Shown: one piece after another, positions 57,498 to 64,000 of the stretch
How the letters are laid out: the number at the start of each line of letters is the position of its first letter
How positions within the stretch are numbered: the first letter of the stretch is position 1
Origin: Phaeobacter inhibens DSM 16374
GTDB taxonomy: Bacteria; Pseudomonadota; Alphaproteobacteria; Rhodobacterales; Rhodobacteraceae
Assembly (NCBI RefSeq): GCF_000473105.1
Contig: NZ_KI421498.1
Location: 1-64,000, forward strand
Length of the DNA stretch: 64,000 bases
Direction: 5' to 3'
Position numbers and translations under genes: made by a program
Notes under the pieces: model-generated
What the model was told of the DNA's origin: nothing
The model's database searches: none
Seen by the model: the letters and a program-made list of their open reading frames with translations, nothing else

Positions 57498-58396
57498 GCG
57501 GGAACCTCAGCGGTGGAGCGGCGGCGCAGCACCAGAAAGACACCGATCGCGATCATCGGTAGTGACAGCAGCTGCCCCATAGTGAGCCCATATCCGCCAA
57601 TCTGCCAGGCCAGGCCAAGCGGGTTCTCGACCGTCACAAATTGAGCATCCGGCTGGCGCGCAAACTCGACCACAAACCGCGCCGCGCCATAACCCGCGAG
57701 AAACACTCCGGTGATCCAGCCCGGCTGGCGCAGCGCACCGCGCCGATAGACCAACCACAGAAGAACCGCGCCAAGGATGAGCCCTTCCAGCAGCGCTTCA
57801 TAGAGTTGCGAGGGATGGCGCGCGCAGATTTCCCCCAGCGCCTGACTGCACGACTGCGCTGCGCGCCCGGGAAAGGCCACGCCCCAGGGCAGATCAGTCG
57901 CCCGCCCCCAGAGTTCAGCGTTGTTGAAATTCGCAAGCCGCCCAAGCAGCAGTCCCGGTGGCACCGTATGCGCCACCAGATCAGCAATCTGCAGGCGCGG
58001 GATGTTGTGGCGCAATGCATAAAGCCAAGTTGCCAGAATTACGCCGAGCAAACCGCCATGAAACGCCATGCCCCCCTGCCAGATCCGCAGGATCTCGGCC
58101 GGGTTCGCAAGGTAATAGCCCGGCTGATAAAACAGCACATAACCTAGCCGTCCGCCCAGGATGACACCGAGGATGATCCAGGTCAGCAAGTCCTCAACCT
58201 GCGCTGCTTTCATTGGCGGTTGGGCGCCAGGCCACAAGGCCGGGCGTCGCAGCGCTGCCACCGCCAGCCGCCAGGCAATGACGATGCCGACGATATAGGC
58301 GAGCGCATACCAGCGTAGGGCGAACTGGCTGCCAAACAGCTCAATTGTGAAAATTTCTGGGGTTAAATCGGGGAACTGGAGGAAGAATGCGTGCAT
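57494..58396 (-). CDS. lgt: Prolipoprotein diacylglyceryl transferase
   Basis: A 300-aa inner-membrane enzyme with seven hydrophobic helices that attaches diacylglycerol to the lipobox Cys of prolipoproteins. The signature [26 protein letters not shown] includes the catalytic Arg region, and [20 protein letters not shown] and [12 protein letters not shown] are also present. It is the first gene of the lgt-midA-pgeF operon, divergent from ubiK by overlapping start regions. Confidence 0.96.
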   Translation of the reverse strand: MHAFFLQFPDLTPEIFTIELFGSQFALRWYALAYIVGIVIAWRLAVAALRRPALWPGAQPPMKAAQVEDLLTWIILGVILGGRLGYVLFYQPGYYLANPAEILRIWQGGMAFHGGLLGVILATWLYALRHNIPRLQIADLVAHTVPPGLLLGRLANFNNAELWGRATDLPWGVAFPGRAAQSCSQALGEICARHPSQLYEALLEGLILGAVLLWLVYRRGALRQPGWITGVFLAGYGAARFVVEFARQPDAQFVTVENPLGLAWQIGGYGLTMGQLLSLPMIAIGVFLVLRRRSTAEVPA

Positions 58397-58492
58397 ATGG
58401 CGTCAATGCCTTTACGGGGGCTGGGGTGTCAACGGCTTGCCGCCGCCGATGTTGATGCCCATATAGGGGGCAAGGCAGACATGGAGAAGACA

Positions 58493-58741
58493 ATGCAGAC
58501 GCGCAACAAGATCATGGATGATATTTCTCAGCTGATGACCAATGCCATGGGCGTGGCCCATGGCGCGCGGGAAGAGGCAGAGACCGCAATGAAAGGGCTG
58601 ATCGACCGTTGGCTTGCGGATCGCGATTTCGTGACCCGAGAGGAGTTCGACGCGGTGCGCGCCATGGCGCAGAAAGCCCGCGAGGAAAATGAAGCATTGA
58701 AAGCGCGGCTTGATGCGCTGGAAACGGGTAAATCCGACTGA
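58493..58741 (+). CDS. ubiK: Ubiquinone biosynthesis accessory factor UbiK (BMFP family)
   Basis: 82 aa, coiled-coil, with the BMFP pattern NKIMDDISQLMTNAMGVAHGAREEAETAMKGLIDRWLADRDFVTREEFDAVRAMAQKAREENEALKARLDALE. UbiK supports ubiquinone synthesis under oxic conditions in Enterobacteria. Start ATG 58493 follows GGAGAAG; ATG 58481 is the alternative. A terminator is at 58812-58847. Confidence 0.85.
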   Translation: MQTRNKIMDDISQLMTNAMGVAHGAREEAETAMKGLIDRWLADRDFVTREEFDAVRAMAQKAREENEALKARLDALETGKSD

Positions 58742-59115
58742 CGCGATCCCGGTGCCGTAGCTGCGGGTGACACCCAGGCCACGGCTAAAATATCCGATCT
58801 GCAATATTCATTGGCGCACGGCCCCATCTGGGCTGTGCGCCATTCTTCTGCGGGCGTGCGGGGCGCAGTGCGCGGTCTTGATGCCTGCAACGGGGGCACA
58901 TCTCACGCTCACGACTGTGTCACGATATTTTGAGTGCATGGGCCGTTCGTCCACAACTTATTGCAGTTATCCCCAAATAAAGGGTTGCCAGACTCTCTCG
59001 CTGCCTCCACCATATCTAGTAGGAGAAGAGGCAAGTCTCCTCTCCTTATTGAGCAGGCCGCTAGCAATTGGGGGTGCCCCGCATCGCTTTTGCTAGAGAT
59101 CAGAGAGGTGGCAAC
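58742..59115. other. Gap between ubiK and the YbjN gene
   Basis: It holds a terminator (58812-58847) and a likely promoter region for the next gene with no clear consensus. TTATCCCCA near 58965, one mismatch from a DnaA box, is probably chance. No gene was found. Confidence 0.5.
58812..58847 (+). terminator. Terminator of ubiK
   Basis: TGGCGCACGGCCC (58812-58824), loop CATCT, GGGCTGTGCGCCA (58830-58842; one G-U pair), then TTCTT. A very stable 13-bp stem. Confidence 0.75.
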
Positions 59116-59616
59116 ATGGCTCTTTCCGAACATTTTCTGGAAGACGAAATTCACCCTATCGACATCGTCGAACACTTGGCCTCGGACCACGATTGGGACT
59201 TCGACCGCATCGGCGACGATCAGATCGCAATGGCGGTGGAGGGTCAGTGGCGAACCTATTCGCTGACACTGGCGTGGTCCGGCTATGAAGAAACCCTGCG
59301 GATGGTGTGCAGCTTTGAGATGGAGCCGCCAAAGGACCAGCTGCCAAGGCTTTATGAGCTGATCAACGAGATGAACGATCAGTGCTGGGCGGGCGGTTTT
59401 ACCTTCTGGCCCGACCATAAGCTGATGCTTTATCGTTATGGGTTGGTGCTGACCGGGGGGCAGGTGGCCAGCCCGGAGCAGATCGATACGATGATCAACT
59501 CCGCCGTCGCCAATTGCGAACGCTATTACCCGGCCATCCAGCTGATGGTCTGGGGCGGGCAGGCGCCGCGTGACGCGCTTCAGGTCGCCATTGCAGAGGC
59601 TTACGGGCGCGCGTAA
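59116..59616 (+). CDS. YbjN domain-containing protein
   Basis: 166 aa, acidic, type III secretion chaperone-like fold. The blocks HPIDIVEHLASDHDWDFDRIGDDQIAMAVEGQWRTYSL and LPRLYELINEMNDQCWAGGFTFWPDHKLMLYRYGLVL are typical for the alphaproteobacterial YbjN group. In E. coli the family modulates motility and stress responses; here the partner is unknown. ATG 59116 after GAGAGGTGGC was chosen over an upstream ATG at 59068. It is followed by proC after 57 bp. Confidence 0.85.
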   Translation: MALSEHFLEDEIHPIDIVEHLASDHDWDFDRIGDDQIAMAVEGQWRTYSLTLAWSGYEETLRMVCSFEMEPPKDQLPRLYELINEMNDQCWAGGFTFWPDHKLMLYRYGLVLTGGQVASPEQIDTMINSAVANCERYYPAIQLMVWGGQAPRDALQVAIAEAYGRA

Positions 59617-59673
59617 ACCTTTCCCCGAACCGGTCCCGCATGGGGCCGGAGATCCGATTAGGGGAGGGGAAAG

Positions 59674-60501
59674 ATGCAGGTATCAGAGATCGCAGCGCGC
59701 GGTATCGCGCTTTTGGGCTGCGGCAAGATGGGCTCGGCCATGTTGGCGGGCTGGCTTGACCGAGGGGTATCTCCGGAGGCTGTCTGGGTGATCGACCCCA
59801 ACCCGTCCGAATGGCTGCGTCAGACAGGTGTCCACATCAACGCGCCGCTGCCAGAGGCCGGTGAACAGGCCCCTGGCATTGTGCTGATTGCGGTCAAGCC
59901 GCAGATGATGGGCGAGGCCCTGCCGCAGCTACAACAGCTGGGTAACGGCAAGACGCTGTTCATTTCTGTGGCTGCGGGGACCTCAATCGCGACCTACGAG
60001 AGCCTGCTTGGGGCCGAGACGCCGATTGTGCGGGCGATGCCGAATACACCGGCTGCGGTCGGGCGCGGCATCACCGCGATCATCGGCAACGCCTCTGCAT
60101 CTGCGGACGACGTGATCCGCGCGGATACGTTGCTACAGGCAATTGGCCAGACTGTCCGGCTGCAGAGTGAGGCGCAGATGGACGCTGTCACCGGGGTCAG
60201 TGGCTCCGGCCCGGCCTATGTCTTTCACCTGATTGAAACCCTTGCAGCAGCCGGCGAGGCCGAAGGGCTGCCCGCAGAGCTGGCCATGCAGCTGGCCAAG
60301 GCCACCGTTGCGGGCGCAGGCGCACTGGCCGAAGCAGCGGAGGAAACCCCTGCAGAGCTGCGTATCAATGTGACCAGTCCCAATGGGACCACGCAGGCCG
60401 CACTTGAGGTGCTGATGGACGAGGACAACGGCTTCCCGCCCTTGCTGCGGCGCGCGGTGGCGGCGGCCTCCAACCGGTCAAAGGAGCTGTCTCGTGGATA
60501 A
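59674..60501 (+). CDS. proC: Pyrroline-5-carboxylate reductase
   Basis: A 275-aa NAD(P)H enzyme for the last step of proline synthesis. The N-terminal Rossmann motif GIALLGCGKMGSAMLAGWL, IVRAMPNTPAAVGRGIT and the C-terminal signature GVSGSGPAYVFHLIETLAAAG...LAKATVAGAG, plus LRINVTSPNGTTQAAL, identify it. The stop overlaps the csaA start by 8 bp. Confidence 0.96.
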   Translation: MQVSEIAARGIALLGCGKMGSAMLAGWLDRGVSPEAVWVIDPNPSEWLRQTGVHINAPLPEAGEQAPGIVLIAVKPQMMGEALPQLQQLGNGKTLFISVAAGTSIATYESLLGAETPIVRAMPNTPAAVGRGITAIIGNASASADDVIRADTLLQAIGQTVRLQSEAQMDAVTGVSGSGPAYVFHLIETLAAAGEAEGLPAELAMQLAKATVAGAGALAEAAEETPAELRINVTSPNGTTQAALEVLMDEDNGFPPLLRRAVAAASNRSKELSRG

Positions 60502-60832
60502 CATCAGTTTTGACGATTTTCTGAAGGTCGATATCCGCGTCGGCGAGGTTGTGCGTGCTGAGGACTACCCCGAGGCCCGCAAGCCCGCGATCAAGATGTG
60601 GGTGGATTTCGGCGATGAAATCGGCGTCAAGAAAACCTCGGCGCAGGTCACGGCACATTACACCCCGGAAAAACTCCTGGGTAAACAGGTGATGGCAGTG
60701 GTCAATTTCCCGCCCCGTCAAATTGGCAAATTCATGTCAGAAGTGCTGGTTCTGGGGCTGCCGGATGAGGCTGGCGAGATCATGCTGATTGGCCCGGATG
60801 GGGCTGTACCACTCGGAGGGCGGATGCATTGA
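60494..60832 (+). CDS. csaA: CsaA-type tRNA-binding protein
   Basis: 112 aa, an OB-fold domain like the C-terminal part of Met-tRNA synthetase: FDDFLKVDIRVGEVVRAEDYPEARKPAIKMWVDFGDEIGVKKTSAQV and VMAVVNFPPRQIGKFMSEVLVLGL. CsaA has chaperone-like and tRNA-binding activity in Bacillus. GTG start at 60494 inside proC, so translation is coupled. Confidence 0.9.
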   Translation: MDNISFDDFLKVDIRVGEVVRAEDYPEARKPAIKMWVDFGDEIGVKKTSAQVTAHYTPEKLLGKQVMAVVNFPPRQIGKFMSEVLVLGLPDEAGEIMLIGPDGAVPLGGRMH

Positions 60833-61785
60833 GCGGGAAACTCTGGATCACTCGCCCGATGACCGCTGCCGTTGAGGCGCGCGCCCGGTCTGAGTTTGGC
60901 GCTGAAATCCGGCAGGAGACAACACCACTAACCGCCGGGGAACGCCAGCGGGCGCTGCGCGAGTTTGATGTCGTGGTGCCCACCCTCGGCGATCAGTTTG
61001 ACGCGGCGAGCTTTGCCGGCGTCTCCGCACCGCGGTGCAGGCTGTTGGCCAATTTTGGCGTTGGCTACAATCACATAGACGTAGAGGCCGCGAAAACTGC
61101 GGGCATTGCTGTCAGCAATACACCGGGGGCCGTCACTGACGCCACCGCCGACACCGCGATGACATTGATGCTGATGACCGCGCGCCGGGCAGGTGAGGGG
61201 GAGCGACTGGTCCGCTCAGGTCAGTGGCAGGGCTGGCACCCGACCCAGATGCTGGGGCTGCACCTCACCGGCAAACATGTCGGCATCGTCGGTTTTGGCC
61301 GTATTGGTGAGGCGATCGCGCGGCGCTGCCATTTTGGTTTTGGCATGTCGGTGAGCTATCTGGCGCGCAGTGAGAAATCACCGGGCTTCGCGGTGACCCG
61401 AGCCGACAGCCTGATCGACCTCGCGGCAAATGTTGATGTTCTGGTACTGGCGGTGCCGGGCGGTGCCGGGACACGGCATCTGATTAATGCAGACGTTCTG
61501 GCGGCGATGCAGCCTGAGGCACTGCTGATCAATATCGCCCGTGGCGAGGTAGTTGATGAGGCGGCGCTGATCGCGGCCCTTCGGGCACGGAGGCTCGCAG
61601 GGGCCGGTCTCGACGTCTACGAATTTGAACCAGAGGTGCCGTTGGCGCTGCGTCAGATGGAACAGGTTACGCTCCTGCCACATCTGGGCACAGCCACGGA
61701 GGAGGTGCGCAGCGACATGGGGCATCTGGCGCTGGACAATGTAGCGGCCTTCCTTGCGGGAAACGCCCTGATTTCGCCGGTTTAG
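60829..61785 (+). CDS. D-2-hydroxyacid dehydrogenase
   Basis: 318 aa. NAD-binding motif HVGIVGFGRIGEAIARRCHFGFG, catalytic NIARGEVVDEAALIAALRARRLAGAGLDVYEFEP (Arg and Glu), and the His in LLPHLGTATEE are visible. Substrates may be glyoxylate, hydroxypyruvate or a related 2-ketoacid; the sequence alone does not decide. TTG start at 60829 overlaps the csaA stop. Confidence 0.88.
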   Translation: MSGKLWITRPMTAAVEARARSEFGAEIRQETTPLTAGERQRALREFDVVVPTLGDQFDAASFAGVSAPRCRLLANFGVGYNHIDVEAAKTAGIAVSNTPGAVTDATADTAMTLMLMTARRAGEGERLVRSGQWQGWHPTQMLGLHLTGKHVGIVGFGRIGEAIARRCHFGFGMSVSYLARSEKSPGFAVTRADSLIDLAANVDVLVLAVPGGAGTRHLINADVLAAMQPEALLINIARGEVVDEAALIAALRARRLAGAGLDVYEFEPEVPLALRQMEQVTLLPHLGTATEEVRSDMGHLALDNVAAFLAGNALISPV

Positions 61786-61848
61786 TCGCGTGATGAGGTG
61801 AGGGCACGGGCCATGCGTGCCCCACCCGCACTGACTAATCCGCGCACG

Positions 61849-62448
61849 TCAGTCAGACTTCTCCGCAGGCAGGTCGCCCGTGGCCTGACGCCAATGCCGC
61901 CTGCAGAGCGACAGATAGGTCTCGTTGCCGCCGATCTGCACCTGCGCGCCCTCGGTGATGGTCTGGCCATTTTCGTCCTGCCGGATCACCATAGTGGCCT
62001 TCTTGCCGCAGTGGCAGATGGTGCGCACCTCGCGCATTTCATCAGCCAGCGCCAGAAGCGTCGCCGATCCCGGAAACAGCTTGCCCTGAAAATCGACCCT
62101 GAGCCCGTAGCACAGCACCGGCACCCGCAGATCATCCACCACCCGTGCCAGATCCCAGACCTGATCCGGTGACAGAAACTGCGCCTCATCGACAAAGATA
62201 CTGGCGACTGCGCCCTTGGCTAGACGGTTACTTACCTTGTCATACAGGTTCTCGCCGGGGCGAAACATATCCGCCTCCGCACCAATCCCGATGCGCGAGG
62301 CGATCCGTCCCTGACCGGCGCGATCATCCAGCGCCGCGGTCAGCAGATAGGTGTCCATATCGTTCTCGCGGTAGTTATGCGAGGCTTGCAAGAGCACCGT
62401 CGATTTGCCGGCATTCATGGTGGAGTAGTGAAAGTAGAGCTTGGCCAT
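61849..62448 (-). CDS. tdk: Thymidine kinase
   Basis: A 199-aa type II thymidine kinase. P-loop YSTMNAGKSTVLLQASHNY, the Walker B/lasso FVDEAQFLSPDQVWDLA, VLCYGLRVDFQGKLFPGS, and zinc Cys in ICHCGKKA and LCRRHW are all present. It salvages thymidine and is a common determinant of sensitivity to thymidine analogues. Confidence 0.96.
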   Translation of the reverse strand: MAKLYFHYSTMNAGKSTVLLQASHNYRENDMDTYLLTAALDDRAGQGRIASRIGIGAEADMFRPGENLYDKVSNRLAKGAVASIFVDEAQFLSPDQVWDLARVVDDLRVPVLCYGLRVDFQGKLFPGSATLLALADEMREVRTICHCGKKATMVIRQDENGQTITEGAQVQIGGNETYLSLCRRHWRQATGDLPAEKSD

Positions 62449-62825
62449 GAGGGTGATTTAGCCGCAGTGTCCGCTGGAGGAAACGGTTTTCTGCACCATA
62501 TGACGGAATGTCAGGGCAGGTTTGGGGGACCGCCCATGAAGCACCCTGCACGCAGATGTCGGTCCGAGGCGAAACAACCCGAGAAACGAACCACACGACA
62601 CCCGCGGCAGGGTGCAAACTGGACGGAAATTGCCCACCAGCGAAGGCCCACGAAACACGCCTCCGCCCCCAACACGTTTCCCTGCCGTAAGGCCTGAATC
62701 AGCGCTGTAAGTCCCTTAAAACCTTAGGGATAGAAATAGGTTCGCATTTCCTTTAAGTGTCGTGAATGGGAAATTAACGCGTTTCTTCCCCAATGGGGTC
62801 GCGGTCATATGCAGGTAGAATTTAT
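62449..62825. other. Gap before the HTH-like 153-aa gene
   Basis: Nothing supports a gene. The stretch 62700-62800 is AT-richer and holds an imperfect TCCCTTAA / TTAGGGA dyad (about 62717-62734), a candidate regulatory site, but no clear -35/-10 pair. Confidence 0.4.
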
Positions 62826-63287
62826 ATGGCAGATATAGGTACTTATCTAAAAAAACACACCGAGGCGCTGGTCAAGGATGTGGGGATCGAGGCGGCCTGC
62901 CAGATCACAGGGAAATCCAAGGCGACGCTTGGCCGGTATTACTCGGATAATGCCGAACACGCCGATCGCTTCATGCCGGTTGATGCGGTGGCCAAGCTTG
63001 AGGCGGCTGCCTCCTTTCCGCATGTGACCTCCGGTCTGGCGGATCTGAAAAACATCACGCTGTCGTATTGCGAGGCGAGCCCGGCGTCAGAGGCGCGCAG
63101 TGGCGGCGTTAATGCGGATGTGATCGCACTGAGCCAGCGCTTCGCCACCTTGATGAGCGAATATCAGGAGGCGATGGCCGATGGGATTATCACCATCAAC
63201 GAGGCCAAGCGGCTGCTGCGTGAAACGGTGATGCTGCAACAGGTGCTGCTGGATATGAAACTGCATCTGGAAGAAGAGAGTGGCTGA
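62826..63287 (+). CDS. Unrecognised 153-aa regulator-like protein
   Basis: The N-terminal part ([55 protein letters not shown]) looks like a helix-turn-helix DNA-binding domain similar to those in prophage or conjugative-element regulators. The C-terminal half ([49 protein letters not shown]) is helical and may dimerise. No family name can be given. It ends 1 bp before arsH begins, so the two may form an operon. ATG 62826 lies behind an AT-rich upstream. Confidence 0.6.
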   Translation: MADIGTYLKKHTEALVKDVGIEAACQITGKSKATLGRYYSDNAEHADRFMPVDAVAKLEAAASFPHVTSGLADLKNITLSYCEASPASEARSGGVNADVIALSQRFATLMSEYQEAMADGIITINEAKRLLRETVMLQQVLLDMKLHLEEESG

Positions 63288-63288
63288 G

Positions 63289-64000
63289 ATGTCAACGGGG
63301 AAGGCAGCGATGCCTGACGCACGAGCGGCTGAGGATCTGCCTGCACTCGTGGACGCCGCATTGCCGCAGATTGATGTAGCTGGTCTGGCGGCGGCAGAGG
63401 ATCCGCAGCATCCACCACGTATTCTGCTCCTTTACGGGTCGTTGCGGTCTGTAAGCTATTCGCGCAAAGCGGCCGAGGAGGCTGCGCGGATCCTGCGCGC
63501 ATTGGGCTGTGAGACGCGGATTTTTGACCCCAGCGGCCTGCCGCTGCCTGATGACGCCGGATCTGAGGACCACCCTAAGGTGAGCGAACTGCGCGATCTG
63601 GCTGTCTGGTGCGAAGGCATGGTCTGGTCCAGCCCGGAACGCCATGGCGCGATGACCGGCATCATGAAGACACAGATCGACTGGCTGCCGCTGTCGCTGA
63701 AGGGCGGTATTCGCACCACGCAGGGCAAGACGCTGGCGGTGATGCAGGTCTCCGGCGGGTCGCAATCTTTCAATGCGGTCAATCAGATGCGTATTTTGGG
63801 GCGATGGATGCGGATGATCACCATTCCCAACCAGTCCTCCATTCCCAGGGCCTGGCTTGAGTTTGGCGAAGGTGAGCGACTGCCTGACGGGCCGTTCTAT
63901 CGCCGGGTCGTCGACGTGATGGAAGAGCTGGTGAAATTCACCTGGCTGACCCGTGGCCGCAAGGAGTATCTGGTCGACCGCTATTCAGAACGGGTTGAGG
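63289..64000 (+). CDS. arsH: Arsenical resistance protein ArsH (cut by window end)
   Basis: 237 codons are visible. The flavodoxin-like fold shows [22 protein letters not shown] (FMN phosphate loop), [64 protein letters not shown] and [15 protein letters not shown]. ArsH oxidises trivalent methyl arsenicals or reduces quinones with NADPH. ATG 63289 follows TGGCTGAG; an internal ATG at 63310 is possible. No other ars genes are visible; they could lie to the right. Confidence 0.93.
   Translation, partial: MSTGKAAMPDARAAEDLPALVDAALPQIDVAGLAAAEDPQHPPRILLLYGSLRSVSYSRKAAEEAARILRALGCETRIFDPSGLPLPDDAGSEDHPKVSELRDLAVWCEGMVWSSPERHGAMTGIMKTQIDWLPLSLKGGIRTTQGKTLAVMQVSGGSQSFNAVNQMRILGRWMRMITIPNQSSIPRAWLEFGEGERLPDGPFYRRVVDVMEELVKFTWLTRGRKEYLVDRYSERVE

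Noticed and set aside
58940..58990. TTATCCCCA as a replication-origin DnaA box
   Set aside because: Only one imperfect box, with no AT-rich unwinding region and no origin-linked genes nearby.
62717..62734. Imperfect TCCCTTAA/TTAGGGA dyad as an operator
   Set aside because: The arms do not match fully and no promoter could be placed near it, so it is only mentioned in the gap entry.

Overview
The window is chromosomal DNA of a Roseobacter-group alphaproteobacterium (Rhodobacteraceae). The evidence is an F1-only ATP synthase operon (atpHAGDC without F0 genes), Hint-domain secretory proteins, DUF1150, DUF2125 and extensin-like genes, a CIRCE-controlled groESL, and the gene order hisC / cyclohexadienyl dehydrogenase / extensin-like. 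The style fits the Phaeobacter-Ruegeria-Leisingera branch, but the species cannot be fixed from this window.

Positions 1-3323 are accessory DNA: the right end of an integrative element. It holds the tail of an IS3-family transposase, a small gene cut by that IS, an excisionase-like HTH protein, an unrecognised 239-aa protein and a tyrosine integrase. It ends at a 45-bp 3' fragment of an initiator tRNA-Met, the displaced attachment site. The intact tRNA is predicted to lie left of the window.

From 3.6 kb on the DNA looks like core chromosome. Regions: Hint protein, rpsD and a PA14 protein (3.6-6.4 kb); an Lrp regulator divergent from hisC, prephenate dehydrogenase and an extensin-like protein (6.4-9.9 kb); DUF2125, ChaC-like cyclotransferase and a MotA/MotB-like proton-channel pair with a very long coiled coil (9.9-14.7 kb); clpA with an M23 peptidase, and gloB (15.5-19.8 kb); the atp operon (21.1-26.0 kb) followed by an H-type lectin gene; prs (27-28 kb); a LysR regulator divergent from an NTF2-like protein, threonine aldolase, YcgN and ribF (29-33 kb); MaoC, HAD phosphatase and a chemoreceptor (33-36.7 kb); ppaC and a PD-(D/E)XK protein (37-38.9 kb); groESL (39-41 kb); an exporter, a lipase-like protein and a lone phnM (41.9-44.9 kb); purEK, a small heat-shock gene with DUF1150, and PhzF (45-49 kb); a GT10 glycosyltransferase converging on a sulfate-activation gene (49-52 kb); trxB-rraB and an Lrp regulator (52-54 kb); a second Hint protein; pgeF, midA-like and lgt (55.6-58.4 kb); and ubiK, YbjN, proC, csaA, a 2-hydroxyacid dehydrogenase, tdk and a truncated arsH (58.5-64 kb).

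The most notable object is at 49892-51967. One uninterrupted frame joins a MarR-type winged helix to the full ATP sulfurylase-APS kinase, and a perfect 26-bp palindrome lies 12 bp upstream of its first ATG. This looks like a sulfate-activation enzyme that carries, or is translationally coupled to, its own repressor, possibly supplying PAPS for sulfated glycans. Other regulatory DNA worth attention: a 12-bp inverted repeat between lrp and hisC, a nested long hairpin in the leader of the MaoC gene, a symmetric site between the NTF2-like gene and lysR, repeats between trxB and lrp, and a TACGTA-rich cluster inside the integrative element.

No rRNA, complete tRNA or CRISPR array was seen.
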